A stretch of 64,000 bases of DNA from Sulfobacillus thermosulfidooxidans DSM 9293 (GCF_900176145.1 NZ_FWWY01000001.1:687517-751516), one strand, 5' to 3'; counted from the stretch's first letter, positions 53,988-62,465 are shown. Notes: generated by a model from the letters alone, not told the origin. Made by a program: numbers and translations.

Positions 53988-54824
53988 ATGATAAAAGCTG
54001 AGGCTGAGAAAAGAATTGAAGACATTGTTCACGCATTTAGCGGTCATATAAGTTTTTATGCAGAACATATGCAAACGCACGAGACCCTAACCCGTGAGCC
54101 TGACCGGGTTATGGAAACGGCTTCAGTCATCAAACTGCCCATTATGGCGGCTACCTTTCAATATCTTGCCGATGAGCACAAGATCTTGTCCGAACCGCTC
54201 ACGTTACAGGTTGAGGACATGGTAGACGGATCAGGTATCTTGCAACACCTGTCCCCTGGGCTTTCCCTCTCCATCAAAGACGTGATGACGCTGATGATTA
54301 TCGTCAGTGATAATACGGCCACCAACATGATTTTACGTCAGGTTGGCATCCCCCGAGTCAATCGCTTTATCCAGTCCCTTGGTCTTTCCCAAACGCGACT
54401 GCTAAAACGCATTGATTTTACCATACCTGGTCCCATCGGTCTGGCCACTTCCAGAGAACTCGGTATGATATTAACACAGCTATATCACCGGACTCTTGTC
54501 AATAAAGATGCCTCAGACATCATGTGGGATATCTTATGTCGCCAACAATACAATACTATTATGACGCGTCATCTTCCCTACGAGTGGATTACCGAAGAGG
54601 ATAATAATCCCCCTAAAGTGCAAATTGGGAGCAAAAGTGGTTCGCTTGAAGGCATACGAAATGATGTGGGAATTATTACCACACCGTGGGGTGATTATGT
54701 GTTGGCCATTCTCAGTGAGCATTCCCGCGATTTACGCTTCCACATAGACAATGAAGCACTGGTGATTCTCCCACAGCTCAGCCGGATTATTTTTGATTAT
54801 TTCAGCCCAGAACAGCCCTCTTAA
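53988..54824 (+). CDS. Serine hydrolase of the class A beta-lactamase fold, no signal peptide
   Basis: 278-residue protein with the penicillin-recognising motifs: SxxK as TASVIKLP, SDN as IVSDNTATN and KTG-type as GSKSGSLEGIRNDVG. The omega-loop Glu166 (ExxLN) of true class A enzymes is not evident; the corresponding stretch is PIGLATSREL. No signal peptide or membrane segment, so it looks cytoplasmic, unlike most lactamases. Might be an esterase, peptidase or an amidase. Start ATG 53988 has a weak ribosome-binding site. The 3' end overlaps the fur-linked gene by 4 bp. Confidence 0.82.
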   Translation: MIKAEAEKRIEDIVHAFSGHISFYAEHMQTHETLTREPDRVMETASVIKLPIMAATFQYLADEHKILSEPLTLQVEDMVDGSGILQHLSPGLSLSIKDVMTLMIIVSDNTATNMILRQVGIPRVNRFIQSLGLSQTRLLKRIDFTIPGPIGLATSRELGMILTQLYHRTLVNKDASDIMWDILCRQQYNTIMTRHLPYEWITEEDNNPPKVQIGSKSGSLEGIRNDVGIITTPWGDYVLAILSEHSRDLRFHIDNEALVILPQLSRIIFDYFSPEQPS

Positions 54825-55174
54825 TGACCATAACGGGTCCAGGCATCTTGCCAAGCCGGTTCAGAAAATCCCACAATGTAGTGATCATCAATGACCCAGA
54901 CGGGCCGTTTAATCAGCCGAGGTTCCTTTGTCATATGCTCGATCCACTCTGCGTCTGAGGAAACAAGCTGCCGCAAATTCCGGTAGGATGGGCTTGTTTT
55001 GGACAATAAAGCGCTTACGCCGCCAATTTTTTCGGCTAGCTCGGCAATGCGGTCTTTCGGCAAGGGATCCGCAATTAAATCGTGTTCCTCAAAATCAATT
55101 TGGTGGGCACGGAGCCACGCTCGTGCTTTGGCACAGGTTGTTCACCGACTATAGCAATATAACGTTGTCGTCAT
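54821..55174 (-). CDS. Spx/ArsC-family redox protein with in-frame UGA: candidate selenoprotein (UxxC)
   Basis: Thioredoxin-fold protein of the ArsC/Spx/YffB family, 117 residues if UGA at 55142-55144 (codon 11) is read. N-terminus MTTTLYCYSR-U-TTCAKARAWL; the family has a CxxC here (for example Spx TLYTSPSCTSCRKARAWL), so UGA stands exactly at the first redox cysteine. The rest fits: SALLSKTSPSYRNL and PRLIKRPVWVIDDHYIVGF, with the ArsC-family Arg. The ATG overlaps the fur stop as ATGA, and AAAGGAG lies ten bases upstream, so the start is secure. A SECIS-like hairpin follows. Without Sec insertion it would be a pseudogene or a sequencing error; a caller would see only an 80-residue fragment (54821-55063). 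In-window Sec machinery is absent. Confidence 0.7.
55107..55144 (-). promoter_or_regulatory. UGA codon and SECIS-like stem-loop
   Basis: UGA at 55142-55144 is followed by 15 bases, then a hairpin: GCACGAGC (55126-55119) pairs with GCUC-C-GUGC (55115-55107), eight base pairs with one bulged C, apical loop GUG. The first loop base is the 24th after UGA, inside the 16-37 window described for bacterial SECIS, and the loop starts with G as they usually require. Folded by eye. Confidence 0.5.
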
Positions 55175-55656
55175 CGAATCCGTTCTCCTTTGATTCCTTT
55201 TTCCGTTCGCTCCGTCTTCTCCCGCTTCGCCGCACAACTCCGGCACAACCCGTAAAATTTCAATTCATGATCTAAAACATGGAAACCGCGCTCTTTGAGG
55301 ATGCGCCCTTCTAACGGATCTAACAAATCTTCACCATATTCGTCGACTTTGCCGCATCGAATGCAGACGAGATGATGATGACGGTGCGTCTCTTCTTGAT
55401 TAAACTCGTAACGAGCCCGGCCGTCATCAAAACTTATCCGGTTCAGAATTTCTAAATCGGTTAAAAGTTCTAATGAGCGATAGACTGTCGCCAGCCCAAT
55501 ATCTTGAAAGTCTTTTTTAACTAGTTGATGCACTTCTTCTGCTGATAAATGTTCTCCGGGATGTTCAGCAAATATCCGTATCACAAGTTCTCGTTGAGGA
55601 GTCAGCCGCTTGGCGCCCTCTTCAAGTTTTCGGTATACAGAAGACAGGTGTACCAT
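55171..55656 (-). CDS. fur: Ferric uptake regulator family protein (Fur-type)
   Basis: 161-residue iron-sensing repressor. Winged helix with LTPQRELVIRIF, DIGLATVYRSLELL (recognition helix), dimerisation domain with the HRHHHLVCIRCGK metal site, DEYGEDLLDPLE, and the second zinc CxxC in LCRSCAAK. The HHHLVC and EDLLE-type residues match Fur more than PerR or Zur. ATG at 55656 has GAGGTG six bases upstream; a longer start would run through the operator. It is the first gene of a pair with the UGA-containing Spx/ArsC gene. Confidence 0.9.
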   Translation of the reverse strand: MVHLSSVYRKLEEGAKRLTPQRELVIRIFAEHPGEHLSAEEVHQLVKKDFQDIGLATVYRSLELLTDLEILNRISFDDGRARYEFNQEETHRHHHLVCIRCGKVDEYGEDLLDPLEGRILKERGFHVLDHELKFYGLCRSCAAKREKTERTEKGIKGERIR

Positions 55657-55668
55657 ATGCAGCACCTC

Positions 55669-55688
55669 ATTCTCATATCTATGAGAAT
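55669..55688 (-). promoter_or_regulatory. Fur-box-like palindrome upstream of fur
   Basis: ATTCTCATA-GA-TATGAGAAT, a perfect 9-2-9 dyad 13 bases before the fur ATG. Its half-site TGAGAAT is that of the Fur box (7-1-7 TGATAATNATTATCA type). It probably mediates autoregulation, and so also controls the linked redox gene. Confidence 0.6.
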
Positions 55689-56080
55689 AGTCTACCACTT
55701 TACTCGGCATTATCGCACGATCATATTGAGTGATTTGTTCGATGTTTTCCCATAAACCTTCAACAATTTCTCTGCACAGAAAATAGCCCCAGTCAAATCC
55801 CGTTTAACCTCTATACCCGTGTTTTGTTCTCACCCGTCTTCAATCTTGATCGAAAATCTTTCTCTATTAAACGGATCAAAATTTTTCCGGAAAACTTTCT
55901 CATGGCTTCTCGTGAGGGCATCACAGTAAATGCCCCAAATAGGAACAAAGATCAAGAAGGGAAGCCTCAGTCCCATCACTTTGACTGATGGCTTCCCGGA
56001 ACATTCGCTTATCCACCTGGAGCACGACATTCTGTCATCTTGGCCACCGGATAGGCACAAATATCCGGTCCTCTTGCCAA
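55689..56080. other. Intergenic region between fur and argF
   Basis: About 390 bases without a credible gene. It contains the argF terminator (55961-55999). The promoter of fur should lie near 55690-55740 on the minus strand but no consensus pair is clear. Confidence 0.4.
55961..55999 (-). terminator. Probable terminator of argF
   Basis: Long imperfect stem: GGGAAGCC(T)CAGTC (55961-55974) with GACTG(AT)GGCTTCCC (55985-55999), 82 bases after the argF stop. The downstream minus-strand run is TTCTTGATCTTTG, only partly T-rich. Confidence 0.55.
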
Positions 56081-57040
56081 TTAGAATTCTGCTAAAGTAT
56101 GGTATAAAACACTTTTTTGCACGTGTAACCGGTTTTCGGCCTCATCAAATACTACGGATTGCGGACCTTCTAGGACCTCTTCAGTGACTTCTTCTCCCCG
56201 GTGAGCAGGCAAACAATGCAGGAATATCGCGTTCTCTTTCGCGTGTTGCATCAGAGCTGCATTCACTTGGTATGGCGCCAAAGCTTGCCGTTTACTGGCA
56301 CTATCCACGTCACCCATCGATACAAACACGTCGGTAGCCACGACATCCACGCCACGCACAGCTTGCACAGGATCTGTCATCACTTGAATGGAGCCACCCG
56401 TCATTTCTGCTTCTTGTTGGGCATACGCAATGATATCCGCTGACGGTTGCCATGCCTCAGGGCACGCAATGTTAACGTGCATACCGAGTTTCGCGCCAAT
56501 AATCATGTAGGAATTCGCCATATTGTTACCATCGCCTACATAGGCCATTTTTGCTCCAGACAGATAACCGACATGTTCCCATATTGTTAAGGCATCCGCT
56601 AAGACTTGAAAGGGATGCGCCATATCCGTCAAAGCATTAAACACGGGAACGGTCGCCCACTTTTGTAATGCTTGAACCATTTGATGACTCTTTGCTCGGA
56701 CGATCATACCATCCACATAACGGGACAAGACACGAGCGGTATCTTCAATCGGTTCTCCACGACCTAATTGACTATCTTGCCAGTCCAAGATCACGGGAGC
56801 TGCCCCAAGTGCCTGAATGGCCACTTGAAATGATACCCGTGTGCGGGTCGACGGCAATTCAAAAATCATGGCCACTGACTTGCCTTTAAGTGCATACTGA
56901 ATTTCTGCCACTTTCGGATTTGTTTTCATCCATTTGGCCGTCATCAATACTTGCTTAATTTCACTGGGACTCCAGTCCTTTAAGGACACCACGGACCGAC
57001 CTTGTAACCGTGCTTCCTTTGCTAATAACCGCTCCACCAC
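56081..57040 (-). CDS. argF: Ornithine carbamoyltransferase
   Basis: Condenses ornithine and carbamoyl phosphate to citrulline. 319 residues from GTG 57040, which has AGGAGG eight bases upstream. Catalytic signatures: ELPSTRTRVSF (STRTR carbamoyl-phosphate site), DMAHPFQVLAD (here LTDMAHPFQVLAD), and HCLPAHRGEEVT (HCLP). SMGDVDSAS... replaces the SMG loop that binds ornithine. Could be catabolic or biosynthetic; arginase and a M20D amidohydrolase lie upstream in the same direction but a terminator separates them. Confidence 0.95.
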   Translation of the reverse strand: MVERLLAKEARLQGRSVVSLKDWSPSEIKQVLMTAKWMKTNPKVAEIQYALKGKSVAMIFELPSTRTRVSFQVAIQALGAAPVILDWQDSQLGRGEPIEDTARVLSRYVDGMIVRAKSHQMVQALQKWATVPVFNALTDMAHPFQVLADALTIWEHVGYLSGAKMAYVGDGNNMANSYMIIGAKLGMHVNIACPEAWQPSADIIAYAQQEAEMTGGSIQVMTDPVQAVRGVDVVATDVFVSMGDVDSASKRQALAPYQVNAALMQHAKENAIFLHCLPAHRGEEVTEEVLEGPQSVVFDEAENRLHVQKSVLYHTLAEF

Positions 57041-57263
57041 ACAAACCGCCTCCTGTGCATTACTATACATCGCACGGGATATTTATGCAATAACTATCAA
57101 TTAATATTCGCATCGGATTCATAACTTTCCTCACACTGGACAACCGCCATCGATTCTTAAAAATTTCTTCAGGTCCTGGCGTATCCCGGAAATGACTCAA
57201 TGTTCCTCGATCACCGGATCGATACTATCCATCGTAGGCGAACAATGTCCTTTCAGGCATTAA
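57041..57263. other. Spacer upstream of argF
   Basis: AT-rich bases holding the argF promoter region; no coding frame or RNA element recognised. Confidence 0.3.
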
Positions 57264-57298
57264 AACCTCTCTTTCTGACGTCATCAGAAAGAGAGGTT
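57264..57298 (-). terminator. Rho-independent terminator of the M20D gene
   Basis: Perfect 15-bp stem AACCTCTCTTTCTGA (57264-57278 with 57284-57298), five-base loop, then TTTTAATG on the minus strand, 19 bases after the amidohydrolase stop. Confidence 0.85.
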
Positions 57299-57316
57299 TC
57301 ATAGGGTCAACGCCCT

Positions 57317-58450
57317 TTAATTTTCATGTAAAAAGCTCATGGCACCGCGATACAGCACTTCCACACCTAAAGGTAACGCTTTTTCGTTGATCTGAAAATG
57401 TGGCGAGTGATGAGGAAAACTTTCCCCTTCGGGCCGGCATCCTAAAAAGAGAAATGTCCCAGGCTTTTTTTGTAGATAATAGGCAAAATCTTCCCCGCCC
57501 ATAGCCGGATCAGGATGAAGAATATCGACGAGTCCTGTGACGGAGCGTTCTAAACGTTCGACACTTGGCTGGTGATTGATCACGGCGGGATAGCCATATT
57601 GGTATGAAACCGTCGCTTCTGCACCATATAATGCCGCGGTTGTCTTGGCAATGTGCTCGATTTCCTGTATGACTTTATCTTGAACGATTTTGGAAAGAGT
57701 CCGTACCGTGCCCGTAATTTCCGCCGTCTCTGCAATAATATTAAACGTTGCCCCGGCTCGAATCGTACCACAGCTCACCACAGCCGTATCAAATGCGTTG
57801 AGACGGCGTGAGACAATAGTCTGCAGATTCATGACAATCATCGAAGCAATAAGTACGGCATCTTTGGTGTCGGCTGGCTCCGAACCGTGGCCGCCTTTTC
57901 CCTTGACTCGAATGGTGAATTGATCCGCATTGGCCATAAACGGTCCGCTGCGAATGGCAACCGTACCAACAGGATCACTGGCCCAGAGATGAAGGCCCAA
58001 CACTTCATCGACCCCGTCTAAACATCCGGCTTCAATCATTTTAGGGGCGCCGCCTGGAGGTCTTTCTTCAGCTGGCTGGAAAAACACACGCACTCGGCCC
58101 GGAAAATCCCGTGTTGCTTGAAGCCGGCTTGCTAAAGCTAAGACAATAGCCATATGACCATCATGTCCGCAGGCATGCATAACGCCTTGATGTTGGGAAC
58201 GAAATGGCAAGCCGGTGTCTTCCTCAAGAGGCAACCCATCGATGTCGGCCCGGATCGCAATCGTTTTGCCGGGACGATTGCCCTCAATATCGGCCATCAC
58301 CCCGGTATCCGCAATTTGCACAGGATCTAAGCCTAATTGCTGTAACGTATCCAACAGATATTGACTCGTCTTGGTCTCTTGAAATCCTAACTCCGGAATC
58401 TGGTGTAGATCACGGCGATATGTAATGACGTCTTGTTCCCATTTGGCCAT
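57317..58450 (-). CDS. M20D-family amidohydrolase (N-acyl amino acid hydrolase type)
   Basis: 377-residue zinc hydrolase of the IAA-amino acid/hippurate hydrolase subgroup. Metal-binding Cys in MHACGHDGHMA, PAEERPPGG (catalytic Glu), the dimer domain ANADQFTIRVKGKGGHGSEP and the C-terminal GGEDFAYYL motif. Such enzymes release free amino acids from N-acyl forms; they differ from the ArgE-like M20 at 19.4 kb. ATG follows GAGGGG-type sequence. It is 91 bases after rocF, in the same direction. Confidence 0.92.
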   Translation of the reverse strand: MAKWEQDVITYRRDLHQIPELGFQETKTSQYLLDTLQQLGLDPVQIADTGVMADIEGNRPGKTIAIRADIDGLPLEEDTGLPFRSQHQGVMHACGHDGHMAIVLALASRLQATRDFPGRVRVFFQPAEERPPGGAPKMIEAGCLDGVDEVLGLHLWASDPVGTVAIRSGPFMANADQFTIRVKGKGGHGSEPADTKDAVLIASMIVMNLQTIVSRRLNAFDTAVVSCGTIRAGATFNIIAETAEITGTVRTLSKIVQDKVIQEIEHIAKTTAALYGAEATVSYQYGYPAVINHQPSVERLERSVTGLVDILHPDPAMGGEDFAYYLQKKPGTFLFLGCRPEGESFPHHSPHFQINEKALPLGVEVLYRGAMSFLHEN

Positions 58451-58541
58451 TGTCGCACCCCTCCCAATCGGCGAAATTTTCTTTCTCCCTGTTATGATAC
58501 CAGTTCGGGAAGGACAGCCCTACCACATTTTTATCAACCGT

Positions 58542-59441
58542 TTAGATGATTCGGTGCCCAAGGGCCGATGCAATCAAGTTCGCCGCAAGTTCTCCGGTCC
58601 GGTTATGTTCATCAAGAATCGGATTCACTTCCACCATTTCCATCGAAGAAACAATATCGCTTTCCGCGAGCAATTCCAAAGCTAAATGTGCCTCGCGTTC
58701 CGTGAGGCCACCACTGTAGGGCGTACCCGATCCGGGGGCATATAACGGATCAACCGCGTCAATATCGAAACTTAAATGCACCCCATCGGTTTGATCCGTG
58801 ACAATATCGATCGCTTTGGCCATCACATCACGCATTCCATAACGGTCAATTTCATGCATTGAAAAGACTGTGGCGCCGGAGTGCCGTAAGGCTTCGGCTT
58901 CGTCCGCATCCAAGGTTCGCACTCCAACATAAACAATTTTGTGTGGATCGACAAAGTGGCCATGAAAAGGAATTTTGAGAGCTGGGTGACCTAATCCTAC
59001 GGCCGTCGCCACGGGCATCCCATGGACATTACCGGACGGAGAAGTTTGATCGGTATTGTAGTCCCCGTGTGCATCAAACCATAACACGCCCAAACGGGAA
59101 AATTTGCGTAATAATCCGGCAATCGTACCAATGGCAATACTATGGTCACCCCCGAGAATCAAAGGATAGTTATCCTCATCCAAGGATTTTTCTACTGCGC
59201 GCGCTAGCACGCGACTGACCTTAACGATCTCGTCTGCATATTTCAGATGGGTCTCATTTTTGGTGCGACTTTCAGGGACCGGTACCGGAAGATTTCCAAT
59301 ATCGATGACTTTGTGCCCTACTTGGCGCAGTTTCTCGTGAAGACCTGCATAACGAATCGCACTAGGTCCCATATCAACACCTCGGCGATCAGCTCCATAA
59401 TCGAGGGGAACACCGATGATGCGTACTGTCTTAAGTTTCAT
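58542..59441 (-). CDS. rocF: Arginase
   Basis: Hydrolyses arginine to ornithine and urea with two manganese ions. 299 residues with GVPLDYGADRRGVDMGP, the manganese ligands in GGDHSIAIG, WFDAHGDYNT and SFDIDAVDPLYAPG, and GLTEREAHLAL. The ATG at 59441 has no clear Shine-Dalgarno. Arginase beside ornithine carbamoyltransferase and an amidohydrolase suggests arginine/ornithine interconversion; agmatinase is the alternative, but GSGTP and SGNVHGMP favour arginase. Confidence 0.94.
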   Translation of the reverse strand: MKLKTVRIIGVPLDYGADRRGVDMGPSAIRYAGLHEKLRQVGHKVIDIGNLPVPVPESRTKNETHLKYADEIVKVSRVLARAVEKSLDEDNYPLILGGDHSIAIGTIAGLLRKFSRLGVLWFDAHGDYNTDQTSPSGNVHGMPVATAVGLGHPALKIPFHGHFVDPHKIVYVGVRTLDADEAEALRHSGATVFSMHEIDRYGMRDVMAKAIDIVTDQTDGVHLSFDIDAVDPLYAPGSGTPYSGGLTEREAHLALELLAESDIVSSMEMVEVNPILDEHNRTGELAANLIASALGHRII

Positions 59442-60079
59442 AAGATATTTGCAGTGCGAACACCCGAGTCGTCAGATCGGGAAGTAGCACCACGCCCTCC
59501 TTATTGATTAATCTCAGTGGTGGATAACTGGATCAAAGCTTGGTGACGAGTCACTGGATCTCGGTAAACTTTTAATCCATCATGAACGTGTTGGGGACCA
59601 TCTGGTACATACTTCCACTCTTCGCGATCGGATTGAGTCCTCCCGACTGAGACCGATTTGATCACCTTGGCGAGCACCAACTAAGTCCTTTATCATAGGA
59701 CAAATTCCAATGCACAGACGCCCCAACATTTTCCGGCCAAGATTCATCAAATGGCGTTCACCATCCGACTCATGTGAGGCCATCATTATCAAAATCCCTG
59801 TTGGTCCGATGTCATAATGCGCTCTTTAGCCACTATCTGGCCCATTTTTCCAAGATGTCGGAGTCCCAAGAGCCCGACGACGAAACAAAGTTCCGATCGG
59901 ACTTGTCATATTTGGTCATTCCCCAAACCTCGTATGGTTTACTCTCTCCAGCCATTATCTGGCGATGAGCGCTTGGCTGGCAGTATTCCGGTCAGGCCTA
60001 ACCAGGCCACCGCAGTTTATCTCCATTTCCGTGATATAGACCGTCTTTCGATGACTCTATTCATTATATCGAAGTTAGG
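59442..60079. other. 640-base gene-poor region
   Basis: Several short frames in both directions, none with a ribosome-binding site or recognised domain. A near-repeat GCCA(C/T)TATCTGGC appears at about 59828 and 59953. It could be a decayed gene or transposon remnant; nothing firmer can be said. Confidence 0.35.
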
Positions 60080-60823
60080 CTAGTCACGAACTAATAAATG
60101 TGTGGGAGGTGGCGTTTGCAACAACGTTTCAGGCCAATGTCCTTTGAGAAACCAGCGTTCCGTCCCTAAAAAAATATACCAGGCAATCTGCCGTTGGTAC
60201 TGAGGATTCATCAGGAGTTTCTCTTCTTGCGGATTCGAAATAAAGCCCACTTCAACATTGATGGCCGGCATTTTCGCATAACGCAAGACGTATTGATCGA
60301 TGCGCGTCACGGGACGATTCGTATGAGTAAAAAATTGCAATTCTTCTTGAACATCATGCGCCAAATAATAAGAACCCTTTCCATCCCAATAAAAAGTTTG
60401 GGGACCGCGCCACCGTGATCCCGCCGAGTTGCAATGAATATCGATGAGCGCATTGCCTCCCGTTCGGTTAATCCAGATTACACGTTGCTGGACGCGATAT
60501 TTACGCGATGGGGGTATTTGACCGGGTTTTTCCCAGGTCATCAATACACGAGCTCCCGCATCCTCGAACCATTTTCGAAGATCCAAGGCGATAGCCAAAT
60601 TAATTTCATCTTCTCGGGCCATACGACCCCGAGCTCCTGGGTCATAACCGCCATGCCCAGGGTCAATCACAATGGTTCGTCCCCTCAATAATGCCCCTTC
60701 AATCCCATTAGCAGGTGCTAGGGCAGCATGAAGATTTCCCATTCCCAGTAAAAGACTGCTACATGCCGCAAAACAAGCCAGCTGGAGTCCATAAAACAGG
60801 CGTCGTTTTAATCGATTTGTCAC
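60080..60823 (-). CDS. cwlD: N-acetylmuramoyl-L-alanine amidase (CwlD-like)
   Basis: Amidase_3 zinc enzyme that cleaves the bond between muramic acid and the stem peptide. 247 residues: signal/anchor helix at about 10-34, then IVIDPGHGGYDPGARG (His, zinc), the Glu in REDEINLAIAL, LIDIHCNSAGS (His) and INVEVGFISNPQEEKLL (catalytic Glu). Length and layout match spore-cortex CwlD, implying sporulation ability if used so. GTG start with GAGGAG six bases upstream. Confidence 0.92.
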   Translation of the reverse strand: MTNRLKRRLFYGLQLACFAACSSLLLGMGNLHAALAPANGIEGALLRGRTIVIDPGHGGYDPGARGRMAREDEINLAIALDLRKWFEDAGARVLMTWEKPGQIPPSRKYRVQQRVIWINRTGGNALIDIHCNSAGSRWRGPQTFYWDGKGSYYLAHDVQEELQFFTHTNRPVTRIDQYVLRYAKMPAINVEVGFISNPQEEKLLMNPQYQRQIAWYIFLGTERWFLKGHWPETLLQTPPPTHLLVRD

Positions 60824-61142
60824 GAGAATCTCCTCTCAAAATTTGTCAAGGACCATAACGGATTATTTTAGTCTGTTTAACCTAGTGTAGACCGATTTGG
60901 CAACAAGTATGTCGCACTAAATTCCTGATATATATGATGTCATCAGTCATGTATCAATTGCCTAGTAATATGAGACTATACCTATTAACCTTTTGTGTTG
61001 TTGGTTTAGTTTAGTGTCTTCGATATAATTTCATATCACAATGCTTTTTGCATTTGACCAAAAAGATAATTATTAAATTTTTTACAAGACTAATGATGTA
61101 TATTTGGTTTACTTATGGTACATTAATGCCTAGGAGGGATGT
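60824..61142. other. AT-rich divergent promoter region
   Basis: 319 bases, markedly more AT-rich than its surroundings, between divergent cwlD and the HTH/TPR regulator. Contains many TATA-like words (TATATATGATG near 60935, GATATAATTTC near 61021), but no clean -35/-10 pair was found. AGGAGGG at 61132 serves the regulator. Confidence 0.45.
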
Positions 61143-62465
61143 ATGATGGTAGGGACCAAGATTCGCGACCTGAGGAAAAAACTCGGATTAACCCAAGAGC
61201 AACTTGCCGGAGATGAACTGACTAAAAGCTATGTTAGTCAGGTTGAATTGGGCCGTATCCATCCATCCCACAAAGCGTTAGAAATTATCGCCAGCCGGTT
61301 GGGTAAACCCTTAGGTTACTTCTTGGAAAACGGCGACGATATGCGCACCATTGAGGTCCTATTAAAGGCAGCGCAGGCGTTGTGGAATAGCGGGCGGCTT
61401 GAAGATGGCATGTTGGGACTACAAGAAGCGTTAACCTTGGCAGAACGTACAGGTCGTGAAGATATTTTAGCGCGCATTAAAGCGACCATGGGTAAACTAG
61501 AAATGTCACAAGGTAATTTGGAAGCAGCCTTGGCGCACCTAGAAGAAAGCCTGAGTCTAATTCATCCAGACGACCATCCTGTACAAGCGATTGAAATCGC
61601 CAATACCTTAGGGATGGCTGCTGCTCGCCACGGCTCATTCCACAAGGCGATGAATTCCTTCCAGCAGGCATTAGAGTATGCTGAACGTCTTGATACACGG
61701 GATGGACCCAATATTCGCGCAGAAGCGGCACAACACTATGGCGATTTCTGCTACAGCCAGCGGCAATGGATTTCGTCTTTGGAATTATACCGAATGGCCT
61801 TAGAGCAAAAGCAGCTCAGCCCTTGCCGGCGAGCCGAGTTACTCAGCCGCATTGCTGCAGCGGAGTGGCGTCTTGGGCACAATACAGAAGCATCGCAAGC
61901 AGTTGATGAAGCTATGAGTTTGCTCCCGCAAATTCGGGGTGCTGAAGAACGTGCCGCTCTGCAGGCCGACATTGCTCAAGTCCTGATTGATATTGGACGC
62001 GTTGACCGGGCTCGCGAATTGTTACAGGCTTCCTTGAGTGTATTTGACCGCGTCCATTTCCAAGAAGGGCAGGCTGTCATCCTAGAATCCTTGCTGCGTA
62101 TTCCCGGTTCAGACAAAATGCTGGATCAATACGCACATCGCGTATTGGCAGCACCTGATGGGTGGCCATGGGAAGACACGAAAATCTTTGCATTACGAGC
62201 ATTAGCCCGCCGAGCGGTGGCTCATGCCGATTACGAACAAGCCAAAGAATATTTGAGTCAAGCCCTTGCCATGAGCCCCGTGAGTAAGCAACGCGATTTG
62301 GAATGTGAATATTACATTGTGCAAAGTCACCTCGGTGACCCCAATGCGTTGAACCAATTATGGAAGCACTTAACCGACCCGGCCTATGATTCTTCAGAAC
62401 CGCGGAAATTCACGCCCCGTCTTCCGGTCATTTCAGCACCTGAAGTGGTTGGCGCGGTTAATTAG
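61143..62465 (+). CDS. XRE-type HTH regulator with TPR domain
   Basis: 440-residue cytoplasmic regulator. Residues 1-65 are an XRE/Cro helix-turn-helix (IRDLRKKLGLTQEQLAG, SYVSQVELGRIHPS). From about 70 to 400 are TPR-like helical repeats (for example GRLEDGMLGLQEALTLAERT, AEAAQHYGDFCYSQRQW, YEQAKEYLSQALAM). This layout is shared by peptide-sensing RRNPP regulators (PlcR, NprR, Rgg) and other TPR regulators, but no signal-peptide gene is adjacent. AGGAGGG with 4-7 bases spacing. Has its own terminator. Confidence 0.88.
   Translation: MMVGTKIRDLRKKLGLTQEQLAGDELTKSYVSQVELGRIHPSHKALEIIASRLGKPLGYFLENGDDMRTIEVLLKAAQALWNSGRLEDGMLGLQEALTLAERTGREDILARIKATMGKLEMSQGNLEAALAHLEESLSLIHPDDHPVQAIEIANTLGMAAARHGSFHKAMNSFQQALEYAERLDTRDGPNIRAEAAQHYGDFCYSQRQWISSLELYRMALEQKQLSPCRRAELLSRIAAAEWRLGHNTEASQAVDEAMSLLPQIRGAEERAALQADIAQVLIDIGRVDRARELLQASLSVFDRVHFQEGQAVILESLLRIPGSDKMLDQYAHRVLAAPDGWPWEDTKIFALRALARRAVAHADYEQAKEYLSQALAMSPVSKQRDLECEYYIVQSHLGDPNALNQLWKHLTDPAYDSSEPRKFTPRLPVISAPEVVGAVN

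Noticed and set aside
53740-54036. 98-residue minus-strand ORF
   Set aside because: Overlaps the start of the beta-lactamase-like gene and has no ribosome-binding site or domain.
54821-55063. 80-residue ORF starting at a TTG as a stand-alone gene
   Set aside because: It is only the part after the in-frame UGA; the coupled ATG at 55174, the ribosome-binding site and the family alignment show a longer gene.
55142-55144. TGA as a tryptophan codon
   Set aside because: Trp would not fit the position of a redox cysteine and TGA is used as a normal stop by fur, pstS and others here.
59817-60083. Possible gene or transposase remnant in the 59.4-60.1 kb gap
   Set aside because: No motif of any transposase or enzyme was recognised in any frame.
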